Shown: positions 1 to 5,356 of the stretch, one piece after another
Layout of the letters: every line of letters starts with the position of its first letter
Position numbering within the stretch: position 1 is the first letter of the stretch
Assembly: GCA_023409175.1 (NCBI GenBank)
Contig: JAEYIG010000170.1
Location: forward strand, 1 to 5,356
Source of the DNA: Pseudomonadota bacterium
Lineage (GTDB): Bacteria > Pseudomonadota > Gammaproteobacteria > Burkholderiales > Burkholderiaceae_D
DNA: 5,356 nt
Direction of reading: 5' to 3'
The notes under the pieces: generated by a model
Told to the model about the DNA's origin: nothing
The model's input: the letters and a program-made list of their open reading frames with translations, nothing else
Databases searched by the model: none
Program-made: the position numbers and the translations under genes

Positions 1-1043
1 CCCATCAGATCTTTCTGGAACCTGAAGGCGTCAAAACCAATGAATATTATCCGAATGGTATTTCGACCAGTTTGTCTTTCGATACCCAAATAGATTTGGT
101 GAGATCTATTCCGGGACTTGAAAACGCGCATATCCTCCGTCCGGGGTATGCAATCGAATATGATTTTTATGATCCGAGATGCCTGAAATCTTCTCTGGAA
201 ACCCGTCAGATTGAAGGGTTATTTTTTGCAGGTCAGATAAACGGGACAACAGGATATGAGGAAGCGGCAGCGCAAGGTCTGTTGGCCGGTATCAATGCTT
301 CCTTATTTGTTCAGGGAAAAGAACCCTGGGTACCAAAACGAAGTGAGGCCTATATGGGTGTTATGGTGGATGACCTGATCACTCAAGGCGTTTCTGAACC
401 TTACCGTATGTTTACCAGCCGTGCTGAATACAGATTAAGCCTGCGCGAAGACAATGCGGATATCCGCCTGACTGAAATCGGATACAAACTGGGGTGTGTG
501 CCTCTGGAACAGTGGATTGATTTTGAAGAAAAACGGGAAAAGATCGCCCGTGAAATCGAAAGGATGAAATCAACCTGGGTTCACCCATCCATGTTGAGTT
601 CTCAGGAAGCCGAGAGAGTCATCGGTAAGGAAATCGAACGGGAATATTCACTGGCAGACCTGATAAAACGGCCGGATGTTGATTATGACAAATTGGCAGG
701 TTTGACTTCGACAGATGGAAAAAACTGGGCAACCGAAGAAGAATTGGATGAAAAAGTAAAAGAACAGGTTGAAATCCAGATCAAATACGCAGGATATATT
801 GAAAGGCAGACCCGTGAAGTCAGGCGACAACAATATTATGAAAATCTGCGTCTTCCCCAGAATATCAATTATTCTGAAGTCAGTGCCTTGTCCATAGAAG
901 TAAGACAGAAACTGGATAAGCAAATGCCAGAGACATTGGGACAAGCCTCGCGAATTTCCGGAGTTACTCCTGCAGCAATTTCATTATTGCTCATTTATTT
1001 GAAGAAGCAGGGACTGATCGATTTTGCAGAATCGGAGGATTGA
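1..1043 (+). CDS. mnmG: MnmG (GidA), tRNA uridine-5-carboxymethylaminomethyl modification enzyme, C-terminal 346 residues (5' partial)
   Basis: FAD- and NADH-dependent subunit that, with the GTPase MnmE, installs the (carboxymethyl)aminomethyl group on wobble uridine U34 of certain tRNAs in the cytoplasm. The reading frame is already open at the left edge (first whole codon at 3, His-Gln-Ile-Phe-Leu-Glu-Pro), so the start and the N-terminal FAD-binding fold lie outside. Family length is about 630 residues, so slightly more than half is present. Visible family marks, numbered from the first whole codon: the second GidA signature at 76-99 ([12 protein letters not shown] onward to AGINA), [12 protein letters not shown] at 139-150, YAGYIERQ at 262-269 in the helical C-terminal region, and [17 protein letters not shown] at 313-329, part of the C-terminal domain that contacts MnmE and tRNA. 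The frame is intact to the TGA at 1041-1043. rsmG starts 7 nt later, so the two are probably one operon. Identification is secure. Confidence 0.98.
   Translation, partial: HQIFLEPEGVKTNEYYPNGISTSLSFDTQIDLVRSIPGLENAHILRPGYAIEYDFYDPRCLKSSLETRQIEGLFFAGQINGTTGYEEAAAQGLLAGINASLFVQGKEPWVPKRSEAYMGVMVDDLITQGVSEPYRMFTSRAEYRLSLREDNADIRLTEIGYKLGCVPLEQWIDFEEKREKIAREIERMKSTWVHPSMLSSQEAERVIGKEIEREYSLADLIKRPDVDYDKLAGLTSTDGKNWATEEELDEKVKEQVEIQIKYAGYIERQTREVRRQQYYENLRLPQNINYSEVSALSIEVRQKLDKQMPETLGQASRISGVTPAAISLLLIYLKKQGLIDFAESED
1033..1038 (+). promoter_or_regulatory. Ribosome binding site for rsmG, inside the end of mnmG
   Basis: CGGAGG is a strong Shine-Dalgarno match that ends 12 nt before the ATG at 1051. 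It lies within the last codons of mnmG, which suggests translational coupling. It decides against the longer frame opening with TTG at 1024, since the SD lies inside that extension. The spacing is a little long for the ATG. Confidence 0.6.
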
Positions 1044-1050
1044 CCTGTTT

Positions 1051-1713
1051 ATGCAAAGAAAACTGAAAAAACTGACTGACTGGGATGATATCAGGACGAA
1101 TCTGATAGACGGCATAATCGGATTGAAAATAAGGCTGGATAATGATCAGGTAAAAAAGCTGATGGATTATCTGACATTGTTGGACAAGTGGAATTCTACA
1201 TACAATTTAACGGCTGTCAGAGACCCGCAAGCCATGTTGACTTATCATTTGCTGGATTCGCTTGCCGTTGTCCCGTTTTTATCTGAAGTGAAAAACCTTC
1301 TTGACGTCGGTTCCGGAGGAGGGTTGCCGGGAGTTGTTCTGGCGATTGTTTATCCCGAGATGAAAGTGTCGATGATCGACATTGTTCATAAGAAAACGGC
1401 ATTTCTGAATCAGGTTAAGATTGAACTTGGTCTGGATAACGTTATGGTTTATACAGGAAGGGTCGAAGAGCTTGAAATAGACGAACTGTTTGACGGGATC
1501 ATTTCACGGGCTTTTGCCAACCTGAACGATTTTGTCAGTCTCTCTTCTCATGTCTTGTCGGATAATGGCTTCTTTTATGCCATGAAAGGATTGATTCCGG
1601 AAGATGAAATCAGTAACCTTGAATCTGGCTGGACTGTAAAACGTATTGAAGCTTTAAAAGTACCGGGGCTGGATGCTCAGCGTCATCTTCTTTTTATCGA
1701 CAAAAAGAAATGA
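1051..1713 (+). CDS. rsmG: RsmG (GidB), 16S rRNA (guanine-527-N7)-methyltransferase
   Basis: Uses S-adenosylmethionine to methylate N7 of G527 in the 530 loop of 16S rRNA; in other bacteria its loss gives low-level streptomycin resistance. The 220-residue product is close to the usual length (about 205-225). Residues 47-59 (WNSTYNLTAVRDP) and HLLDSLA at 66-72 are typical of the family N-terminal region. LDVGSGGGLPG at 84-94 is the glycine-rich SAM-binding loop of a class I Rossmann methyltransferase. MIDIVHKK at 108-115 carries the acidic residue expected at the end of strand 2. SRAFA (152-156), MKG (178-180) and the terminal RHLL (211-214) are further conserved marks. I chose ATG 1051 because CGGAGG lies upstream; an in-frame TTG at 1024 would add nine residues and overlap mnmG. 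It sits 7 nt after mnmG and 53 nt before parA on the same strand, so it is very likely part of that operon. Confidence 0.97.
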   Translation: MQRKLKKLTDWDDIRTNLIDGIIGLKIRLDNDQVKKLMDYLTLLDKWNSTYNLTAVRDPQAMLTYHLLDSLAVVPFLSEVKNLLDVGSGGGLPGVVLAIVYPEMKVSMIDIVHKKTAFLNQVKIELGLDNVMVYTGRVEELEIDELFDGIISRAFANLNDFVSLSSHVLSDNGFFYAMKGLIPEDEISNLESGWTVKRIEALKVPGLDAQRHLLFIDKKK

Positions 1714-1752
1714 TTGCTGAATATGTCGGCATGCATGGATCATTGTTTTTTT
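1709..1752 (+). terminator. Imperfect hairpin plus T run between rsmG and parA (weak terminator or attenuator candidate)
   Basis: AATGAT at 1709-1714, overlapping the rsmG stop, can pair with ATCATT at 1739-1744. TGC (1715-1717) can pair with GCA (1733-1735) across a 3-nt bulge, and a small inner ATG/CAT stem (1723-1725 with 1730-1732) is possible. Seven T follow a single G, at 1746-1752. The layout is that of an intrinsic terminator, but the stem is interrupted and poor in G+C, so it would be weak at best. It might reduce read-through into parAB or be chance. No convincing promoter was found in the 53-nt gap. Confidence 0.25.
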
Positions 1753-1766
1753 ATAGAGCGTAAGCT

Positions 1767-2540
1767 ATGGCCACTATATTTTGCGTCGCCAATCAGAAAG
1801 GCGGAGTAGGAAAAACGACTACTACTGTCAATCTGGCAGCCGGTCTTGCACGATTGGATCAGAGAGTTCTCCTGGTCGATCTTGATCCTCAAGGCAATGC
1901 AACGATGGGAAGTGGCATCCAGAAATCAGAACTTGAAACGTCTGTGTATCAGGTATTGCTAGGTCTGGATAATATCGAAACTGCCTGTGTCCGTTCATCG
2001 ACAGGCCATTATGATTTACTGCCATCGAACAGGGACCTTGCAGGCGCTGAAGTCGAAATGGTCGATATCGAGCGGCGTGAAAAACGCCTTAAAGAAGCTC
2101 TTGATGCCATTAAAGATCAATATGATTACATCCTGATTGATTGTCCTCCTGCCTTGTCTCTTCTCACTTTGAATGCTTTCTGTTCTGCCAATGGCGTCAT
2201 CATACCGATGCAATGTGAGTATTATGCCCTGGAAGGGCTATCTGATCTGGTCAATACCATTAAACATGTGCATGCCAATCTGAACCGACATCTGAAAATA
2301 ATCGGTTTGTTGAGAGTAATGTTCGACAAGCGTGCTACCTTGTCCCAACATGTTTCGGAACAACTTGAAAAACATTTTGGGGACAGAGTCTTCAAGACGG
2401 TCATTCCGCGAAATGTCCGCTTGGCCGAGGCGCCTTCCTACGGTTTGCCGGGAATCGATTTCGATCCTTCCTCTCGCGGAGCACAGGCTTACCTTTCCTT
2501 TGCCGAGGAAATGCTGGGATGGTTGAAAAACCAGAACTGA
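1767..2540 (+). CDS. parA: ParA (Soj) chromosome-partitioning ATPase
   Basis: Deviant-Walker ATPase that dimerises with ATP, binds DNA non-specifically and is stimulated by ParB to release it, moving newly replicated origins apart. The 257 residues match the short chromosomal Soj type without an N-terminal DNA-binding extension. KGGVGKTT at 11-18 is the deviant Walker A box with both the signature lysine (K11) and the P-loop lysine (K16). LLVDLDPQGNAT at 35-46 is the A' motif with D40, and YILIDCPPALSLL at 121-133 is Walker B. From memory, R189 and R218 fall at the positions described for non-specific DNA binding in Bacillus Soj. IPRNVRLAEAPSYGLP (213-228) and FDPSSRGAQAY (232-242) are typical C-terminal motifs. 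The start at ATG 1767 puts Walker A at the usual position; only a weak AGAG (1755-1758) precedes it. Its end lies close to, or overlaps, the start of parB. It probably belongs to the mnmG operon. Confidence 0.97.
   Translation: MATIFCVANQKGGVGKTTTTVNLAAGLARLDQRVLLVDLDPQGNATMGSGIQKSELETSVYQVLLGLDNIETACVRSSTGHYDLLPSNRDLAGAEVEMVDIERREKRLKEALDAIKDQYDYILIDCPPALSLLTLNAFCSANGVIIPMQCEYYALEGLSDLVNTIKHVHANLNRHLKIIGLLRVMFDKRATLSQHVSEQLEKHFGDRVFKTVIPRNVRLAEAPSYGLPGIDFDPSSRGAQAYLSFAEEMLGWLKNQN
2505..2509 (+). promoter_or_regulatory. Shine-Dalgarno-like GAGGA before an alternative, earlier parB start
   Basis: GAGGA lies inside the 3' end of parA, 9 nt before an in-frame ATG at 2519. It is a better SD than the AGGCGA at 2560-2565, which is only 4 nt before the ATG at 2570. 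If used, ParB would gain 17 residues and its frame would overlap parA by 22 nt, giving coupled translation. The sequence alone does not decide the matter. Confidence 0.4.
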
Positions 2541-2569
2541 ACTTTTTAAATAACGATACAGGCGAAAAA

Positions 2570-3457
2570 ATGAGTGAAACGACGACTAAAAAGAAAAAAG
2601 GCTTGGGACGTGGGCTGGAAGTATTGCTCGGATCTGCCCCTGATTTTTCAGCAGAACCTTCGTCGGTATCGAGTTTGCCTATCAGCCAGCTTCAGGCAGG
2701 CAAATACCAGCCACGTAACCGAATGGATGAAGGCGCTCTGAACGAACTGGCCCAGTCCATACGTGAACAGGGGGTGATGCAGCCAATTCTCGTCAGACCG
2801 ATTTCCGGTAGCGAAAGCAAAACGGTTTATGAAATCATTGCAGGTGAACGCCGTTATCGGGCAGCACAGATTGCAGGCCTGTCCGACATGCCTGTAATCG
2901 TGAAAGATGTAGACGATCAGACTGCTGCCGCGATGGCACTGATCGAAAACATGCAACGTGAAGACCTGAATCCTCTTGAAGAAGCGCAGGGCATCCATCG
3001 GCTCATTACCGATTTCGAGTTTACCCATGAACAGGCTGCTTCGGCAGTAGGCCGATCAAGAAGTGCCGTTTCAAACCTGTTGCGTCTTTTGAATCTGACA
3101 CGTCCTGTCCAGACCATGCTGGTGGCCGGTGATATCGACATGGGTCATGCCCGTGCATTGCTGGCAGTCGATGGAGCAACCCAGATTGCATTGGCTACCC
3201 AGATCGTCGCAAAGAGAATGTCTGTGCGCGAAGCCGAAAAGCTGGTGGCGCAAGAATTGAATAACAGGAATTCCGCCAAAAAAGCCGCAGAAGAGAAATC
3301 GTCCGATCTGGTGCAACTGGAAGAGGAACTCTCAGACTTACTGGCCACCAAGGTCAGTTTCCGGCTCGGTTCCAAGGGTCGTGGACAGCTTGTCATTGAC
3401 TTTGCAAACCTGGATATACTGGATGGCCTGATCCAGAAAATCAGGCCGACCCATTAA
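2570..3457 (+). CDS. parB: ParB (Spo0J) chromosome-partitioning protein, CTP-dependent parS-binding clamp
   Basis: Binds parS sites near the origin, loads as a CTP-dependent sliding clamp, and stimulates ParA. With the ATG at 2570 the product is 295 residues, the normal family length. The lysine-rich start with KGLGRGL at 10-16 is the conserved N-terminal peptide that contacts ParA. QYQPR-like KYQPRN (45-50), GERRYRAA (92-99) and ENMQREDLNPLEEA (126-139) are the boxes of the CTP-binding ParB/Srx domain. Residues about 152-174 (THEQAASAVGRSRSAVSNLL) form the helix-turn-helix, followed by GHARALL at 192-198. After a charged linker rich in Lys and Glu (about 235-256), the last 40 residues are the dimerisation domain. 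I prefer this start because KGLGRGL normally lies close to the N terminus; ATG 2519 has the better ribosome site and would add 17 residues. It follows parA directly and ends 26 nt from the convergent phosphoribosyltransferase gene. Confidence 0.96.
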   Translation: MSETTTKKKKGLGRGLEVLLGSAPDFSAEPSSVSSLPISQLQAGKYQPRNRMDEGALNELAQSIREQGVMQPILVRPISGSESKTVYEIIAGERRYRAAQIAGLSDMPVIVKDVDDQTAAAMALIENMQREDLNPLEEAQGIHRLITDFEFTHEQAASAVGRSRSAVSNLLRLLNLTRPVQTMLVAGDIDMGHARALLAVDGATQIALATQIVAKRMSVREAEKLVAQELNNRNSAKKAAEEKSSDLVQLEEELSDLLATKVSFRLGSKGRGQLVIDFANLDILDGLIQKIRPTH

Positions 3458-3483
3458 ATAATTGTTATTTTGATAACTATTAT
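3458..3483. terminator. AT-rich inverted repeat filling the gap between converging parB and hpt (possible bidirectional terminator)
   Basis: ATAATTGTTAT (3458-3468), loop TTTG, then ATAACTATTAT (3473-3483): 10 of 11 positions pair, with one T-T mismatch. The repeat starts at the base after the parB stop and ends at the base before the hpt stop codon (3484-3486, minus strand), so it exactly fills the 26-nt gap. Its position suits a terminator shared by both genes, but it has a single G-C pair and no clear T tract on either side, so it would be unusually weak as an intrinsic terminator. Confidence 0.4.
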
Positions 3484-4056
3484 CTATTGAAGTTCTTTTG
3501 TCAGAACGCGTATATCCGGCAAATTGCGCCAGAAGCCATGTATATCCATTCCGAAACCAATGATGAATTGGTTCGGAACCTGTAAACCGACGTAATCGGC
3601 CTTTATGGGCTTGGTAGCCCCTGTTTGCTTGTCTGCAAAAACGGCAATGACTACTTTCGCCGCTCCCATATCCATCAATTTGTCACGGACGTGAAGCAGG
3701 GTTTGCCCTTCATCCAGGATGTCGTCCAGAACGATGACAGTTCTGTTGATGACGTTTTGACGCGGTATGACTTTCCAGATGAATTCCCCGCCGTATTCTT
3801 CATTACCGTAGCGTGACACATGAATGAAATCGAATTCAAGCGGAAAAGAAAGATGAGGCAACAGCTGACCCGTAAAAATCGCCGCTCCACCCATGATGCT
3901 CAATATAAGTGGGGGAGTATTGATGTCGGGAATATCAAAATCATGATTCAATTTTCCTGCAACTTCAGCGATCGCTTTCTGGATCTGTTCTGCCGAAAAA
4001 ATCTGTTCAGAGTTTTTCAGGATGTCCAGGGCTTTCGCATTGATCGATTCTGTCAT
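3484..4056 (-). CDS. hpt: Hypoxanthine-guanine phosphoribosyltransferase (purine salvage)
   Basis: Transfers phosphoribose from PRPP to hypoxanthine or guanine, giving IMP or GMP in the cytoplasm. The 190-residue product is a normal size for type I phosphoribosyltransferases. VIVLDDILDEGQTL at 107-120 is the PRPP-binding loop, with the two adjacent acidic residues (D111, D112). SIMGGAAIFTG at 53-63 is the early loop contacting pyrophosphate. FDFIHVSRYG at 75-84 leads into the flexible loop. KADYVGLQVPNQFIIGFGMD at 152-171 parallels the human HGPRT segment in which the Lys and Asp bind the purine, which supports a 6-oxopurine base over adenine. Xanthine cannot be excluded as an additional substrate. 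I chose the ATG at 4056; an in-frame TTG at 4071 would add five residues. The gene faces parB and diverges from the peptidase gene, so it is its own transcription unit, with a promoter candidate at 4100-4129. Confidence 0.93.
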   Translation of the reverse strand: MTESINAKALDILKNSEQIFSAEQIQKAIAEVAGKLNHDFDIPDINTPPLILSIMGGAAIFTGQLLPHLSFPLEFDFIHVSRYGNEEYGGEFIWKVIPRQNVINRTVIVLDDILDEGQTLLHVRDKLMDMGAAKVVIAVFADKQTGATKPIKADYVGLQVPNQFIIGFGMDIHGFWRNLPDIRVLTKELQ

Positions 4057-4099
4057 ATCGGAAACTTTCAATAAATCTCATGAAATTCACAATAAGCTG

Positions 4100-4129
4100 A
4101 CTATAAGATGAAAGTCACTCTTTTGACAA
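4100..4129 (-). promoter_or_regulatory. Candidate sigma-70 promoter for hpt
   Basis: Read on the minus strand, TTGTCA (4129-4124, five of six to TTGACA) and TATAGT (4105-4100, five of six to TATAAT) are separated by 18 nt. Transcription would start near 4093, giving a leader of about 37 nt before the ATG at 4056. Its -35 box shares bases with the -35 box of the opposite promoter and with the palindrome at 4125-4140. Predicted by eye only. Confidence 0.5.
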
Positions 4130-4151
4130 TTCAAATTGTCTTTAAGATGAT
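4123..4151 (+). promoter_or_regulatory. Candidate sigma-70 promoter for the M24 aminopeptidase gene
   Basis: A perfect TTGACA at 4123-4128 is followed after 17 nt by GATGAT (4146-4151), four of six to TATAAT. TAAGAT at 4143-4148 also scores four of six, but at a poor 14-nt spacing. Transcription would begin near 4158, leaving a leader of about 49 nt. The weak -10 with a strong -35 would fit a regulated or weak promoter. Confidence 0.45.
4125..4140. promoter_or_regulatory. Perfect 7-2-7 palindrome over both -35 boxes (operator candidate)
   Basis: GACAATT (4125-4131), spacer CA, AATTGTC (4134-4140) is a perfect inverted repeat of 16 bp in all. It covers most of TTGACA on the plus strand and of TTGTCA on the minus strand. 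A dimeric regulator bound here could block both divergent promoters at once. The A+T-rich surroundings make some palindromes likely by chance, and I do not recognise the sequence as a known regulator's site. Confidence 0.4.
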
Positions 4152-4171
4152 ATCGTTTGATGATTATTTAA

Positions 4172-4195
4172 CGGCAGTTGTCTGCACGGTTTTTT
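4172..4195 (+). terminator. Hairpin plus T run in the leader of the aminopeptidase gene (attenuator-like)
   Basis: CG (4172-4173) and GCAG (4174-4177) pair with CTGC (4182-4185) and CG (4187-4188) around a TTGT loop, with one bulged A at 4186. G4189 and six T (4190-4195) follow. It is a short, G+C-rich stem with a T tract, ending 11 nt before the ATG at 4207. This is the form of an intrinsic terminator but with only six base pairs, so it may be a weak attenuator or chance. The only ribosome-site match downstream is a poor AAAGA at 4196-4200. Confidence 0.3.
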
Positions 4196-4206
4196 AAAGA
4201 AAAAAT

Positions 4207-5356
4207 ATGAATAAATCCCCGACATTAAATGACGTCAAGACTCGCATTTCTACGCTGAGACAGGCCATGAAAGAGCAATCCACCGATGCCGTGATCATTC
4301 CGACTGCCGATCCACACCTGTCGGAATATCTGCCTTTGCATTGGCGAAACAGGGAATGGCTATCGGGTTTTACGGGATCGGCAGGAACCCTGATTGTAGG
4401 CAAGGGAAAAGCATCCTTGTGGGTCGATAGCCGATATTGGTCACAAGCCGAAAAACAACTGTCTGGAACAGGCATAGACATGTGCAGGATTTCTGGCGCG
4501 AGCCAGATACCGTATCTTGACTGGATTCTCGCTCATCTTCCAGCAGGCGCAACGGTAGGAATGGACGGGCGTCTTATATCCCTCAATCAGGGGCGTCTTC
4601 TTGAAACCGAATTAAGCAGAAACAAATTGTTGTTCCGTCCGGATATAGATTTGGTCACACCAGTATGGAAGGAAAGGCCATCTCTTCCGGCATCACCCGT
4701 ATTCGAACATACAAAAGAATTTGTCGCGAAGTCACGGAAAGAAAAGATAGAACGTATCCGCAGCCTGATGAAGGATGCAGGGGCAGACTGGCACCTGATA
4801 TCGACATTGGACGATATCGCATGGACATTCAATCTGAGAGGAAACGACATTGAATACAATCCGGTTTTCATTTCCTATGCGCTGATCGGCCTTCAGGACG
4901 CATACTTGTTCATTGATAGTAAAAAAGTGCCGGAAGAAATCGGTAAATCGCTCGTCTCGGACGGCATCGAAATAAAGGCATATGAGGATATCGGGGACGT
5001 CTTGTTTCATCTTCCGTCAGAAACGACGTTGTCGCTGGACTCGCGAAGGACTTCCTATTCGATGTATCGCCAGGTCAATACAGGGGTGAAATTCATTGAA
5101 ACCATCAATCCTGCCGTATTGTTGAAATCCAGAAAAGAGGCATTTGAAATAAAAAATATCCGGCGGACAATGATCGAGGATGGCGCCGCTTTTTGCGAGT
5201 TTCAGGCATGGTTCGATACGGCCGTCCAGGATGGGAATATCAAACTTTCCGAATTGATGGTCGCCGAAAAAATTGAAGAGTTCCGTTCAAAAAGACCACA
5301 TTACATATCACCCAGCTTTGGAACGATTGCGGGGTTCAATGAAAATGCAGCCTTGC
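4207..5356 (+). CDS. Aminopeptidase P family (M24) Xaa-Pro aminopeptidase, long three-domain type (3' partial)
   Basis: Predicted metallopeptidase that removes the N-terminal residue from peptides whose second residue is proline. The frame runs without a stop from ATG 4207 to the right edge (383 codons plus one base). Residues 40-64 (SEYLPLHWRNREWLSGFTGS and on) and LWVDSRYWSQAEKQL at 71-85 are typical of the first creatinase-like domain of long aminopeptidase P, as in human XPNPEP1. A second such domain spans about 165-305 (STLDDIAWTFNLRGNDI at 199-215, NPVFISYALI at 218-227). KSRKEAFEIKNIRRTMIEDGAA at 307-328 opens the catalytic pita-bread domain, and PSFGTIAGFNENAAL at the edge precedes the usual His. 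This type has about 600 residues, so roughly 210-230 remain outside, including the five metal ligands; activity cannot be judged. There is no signal peptide, so it is probably cytoplasmic. It diverges from hpt across 150 nt. pepP is often used for this family, but the short E. coli PepP lacks the middle domain. Confidence 0.93.
   Translation, partial: MNKSPTLNDVKTRISTLRQAMKEQSTDAVIIPTADPHLSEYLPLHWRNREWLSGFTGSAGTLIVGKGKASLWVDSRYWSQAEKQLSGTGIDMCRISGASQIPYLDWILAHLPAGATVGMDGRLISLNQGRLLETELSRNKLLFRPDIDLVTPVWKERPSLPASPVFEHTKEFVAKSRKEKIERIRSLMKDAGADWHLISTLDDIAWTFNLRGNDIEYNPVFISYALIGLQDAYLFIDSKKVPEEIGKSLVSDGIEIKAYEDIGDVLFHLPSETTLSLDSRRTSYSMYRQVNTGVKFIETINPAVLLKSRKEAFEIKNIRRTMIEDGAAFCEFQAWFDTAVQDGNIKLSELMVAEKIEEFRSKRPHYISPSFGTIAGFNENAAL

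Noticed and set aside
648..944. Minus-strand open frame of 98 codons within mnmG
   Set aside because: It lies wholly antisense to conserved MnmG sequence, and its Phe/Ile-rich product is what the complement of Glu/Lys-rich codons gives.
1730..1757. Separate parA promoter using TATAGA at 1752-1757
   Set aside because: No acceptable -35 box at 16-18 nt, and the start would leave almost no leader before the ATG at 1767.
2754..2772. ATACGTGAACAG and, near 2950, GCAACGTGAAGA inside parB as parS half-sites
   Set aside because: Only the right half matches the consensus; the left arms match at few or no positions.
2648..3396. Several minus-strand open frames of 74-126 codons across parB
   Set aside because: They overlap each other and conserved ParB domains, show no family motifs, and look like shadows.
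3680..3700. GTCACGGACGTGAAGC inside hpt, resembling parS
   Set aside because: An extra base pair of GA interrupts the CACGTG core and the outer arms do not match; it is coding sequence.
3820..4074. Plus-strand open frame opposite the start of hpt
   Set aside because: Antisense to a well-supported phosphoribosyltransferase; no own ribosome site or recognisable motif.
4064..4115. Inverted repeat ACTTTCA (4064-4070) and TGAAAGT (4109-4115)
   Set aside because: Perfect 7-bp arms, but 38 nt apart, and one arm lies upstream of the predicted hpt start site, so no hairpin would form in that RNA; likely chance in AT-rich sequence.
1..5356. Replication origin with DnaA boxes, expected near mnmG-parAB
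   Set aside because: No cluster of TTATNCACA-like boxes on either strand. Repeated CTGGATAA-type strings are Leu-Asp codons inside genes, and no long AT-rich non-coding region exists.

Overview
The window holds six protein-coding genes and no RNA genes, mobile elements or CRISPR arrays. It reads as an ordinary housekeeping stretch of a bacterial chromosome. The order mnmG-rsmG-parA-parB is a classic conserved block, often found near the replication origin. The protein sequences look proteobacterial, most like Burkholderiales (Betaproteobacteria). The moderate base composition, roughly 45-47% G+C by eye, is low for that order and would suit a group such as Oxalobacter. That placement is an inference from memory of family sequences, not from a search.

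Layout: (1) 1-1043, the 3' part of mnmG (tRNA wobble-uridine modification), entering from the left edge. (2) 1051-1713, rsmG (16S rRNA m7G methyltransferase), 7 nt after mnmG. (3) 1714-1766, a 53-nt gap with an imperfect hairpin and a T run. (4) 1767-2540 and 2570-3457, parA and parB, the chromosome-segregation ATPase and its CTP-dependent DNA clamp. (5) 3458-3483, a 26-nt gap between converging genes, almost filled by one AT-rich inverted repeat. (6) 4056-3484 on the minus strand, a hypoxanthine-guanine phosphoribosyltransferase (purine salvage). (7) 4057-4206, a 150-nt divergent intergenic region with two back-to-back promoter candidates whose -35 boxes overlap each other and a perfect 7-2-7 palindrome. 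(8) 4207 to the right edge, the first 383 codons of a long, three-domain Xaa-Pro aminopeptidase (M24 family).

The first four genes lie on one strand with short gaps and are probably co-transcribed from a promoter left of the window, linking translation-quality genes to chromosome segregation. The last two genes diverge from a shared control region. I see no credible undescribed system. The most interesting structure is the overlapping divergent promoter and palindrome between the salvage enzyme and the peptidase. Smaller points are the ambiguous ParB start, terminator-like hairpins in two gaps, and the lack of a parS site.
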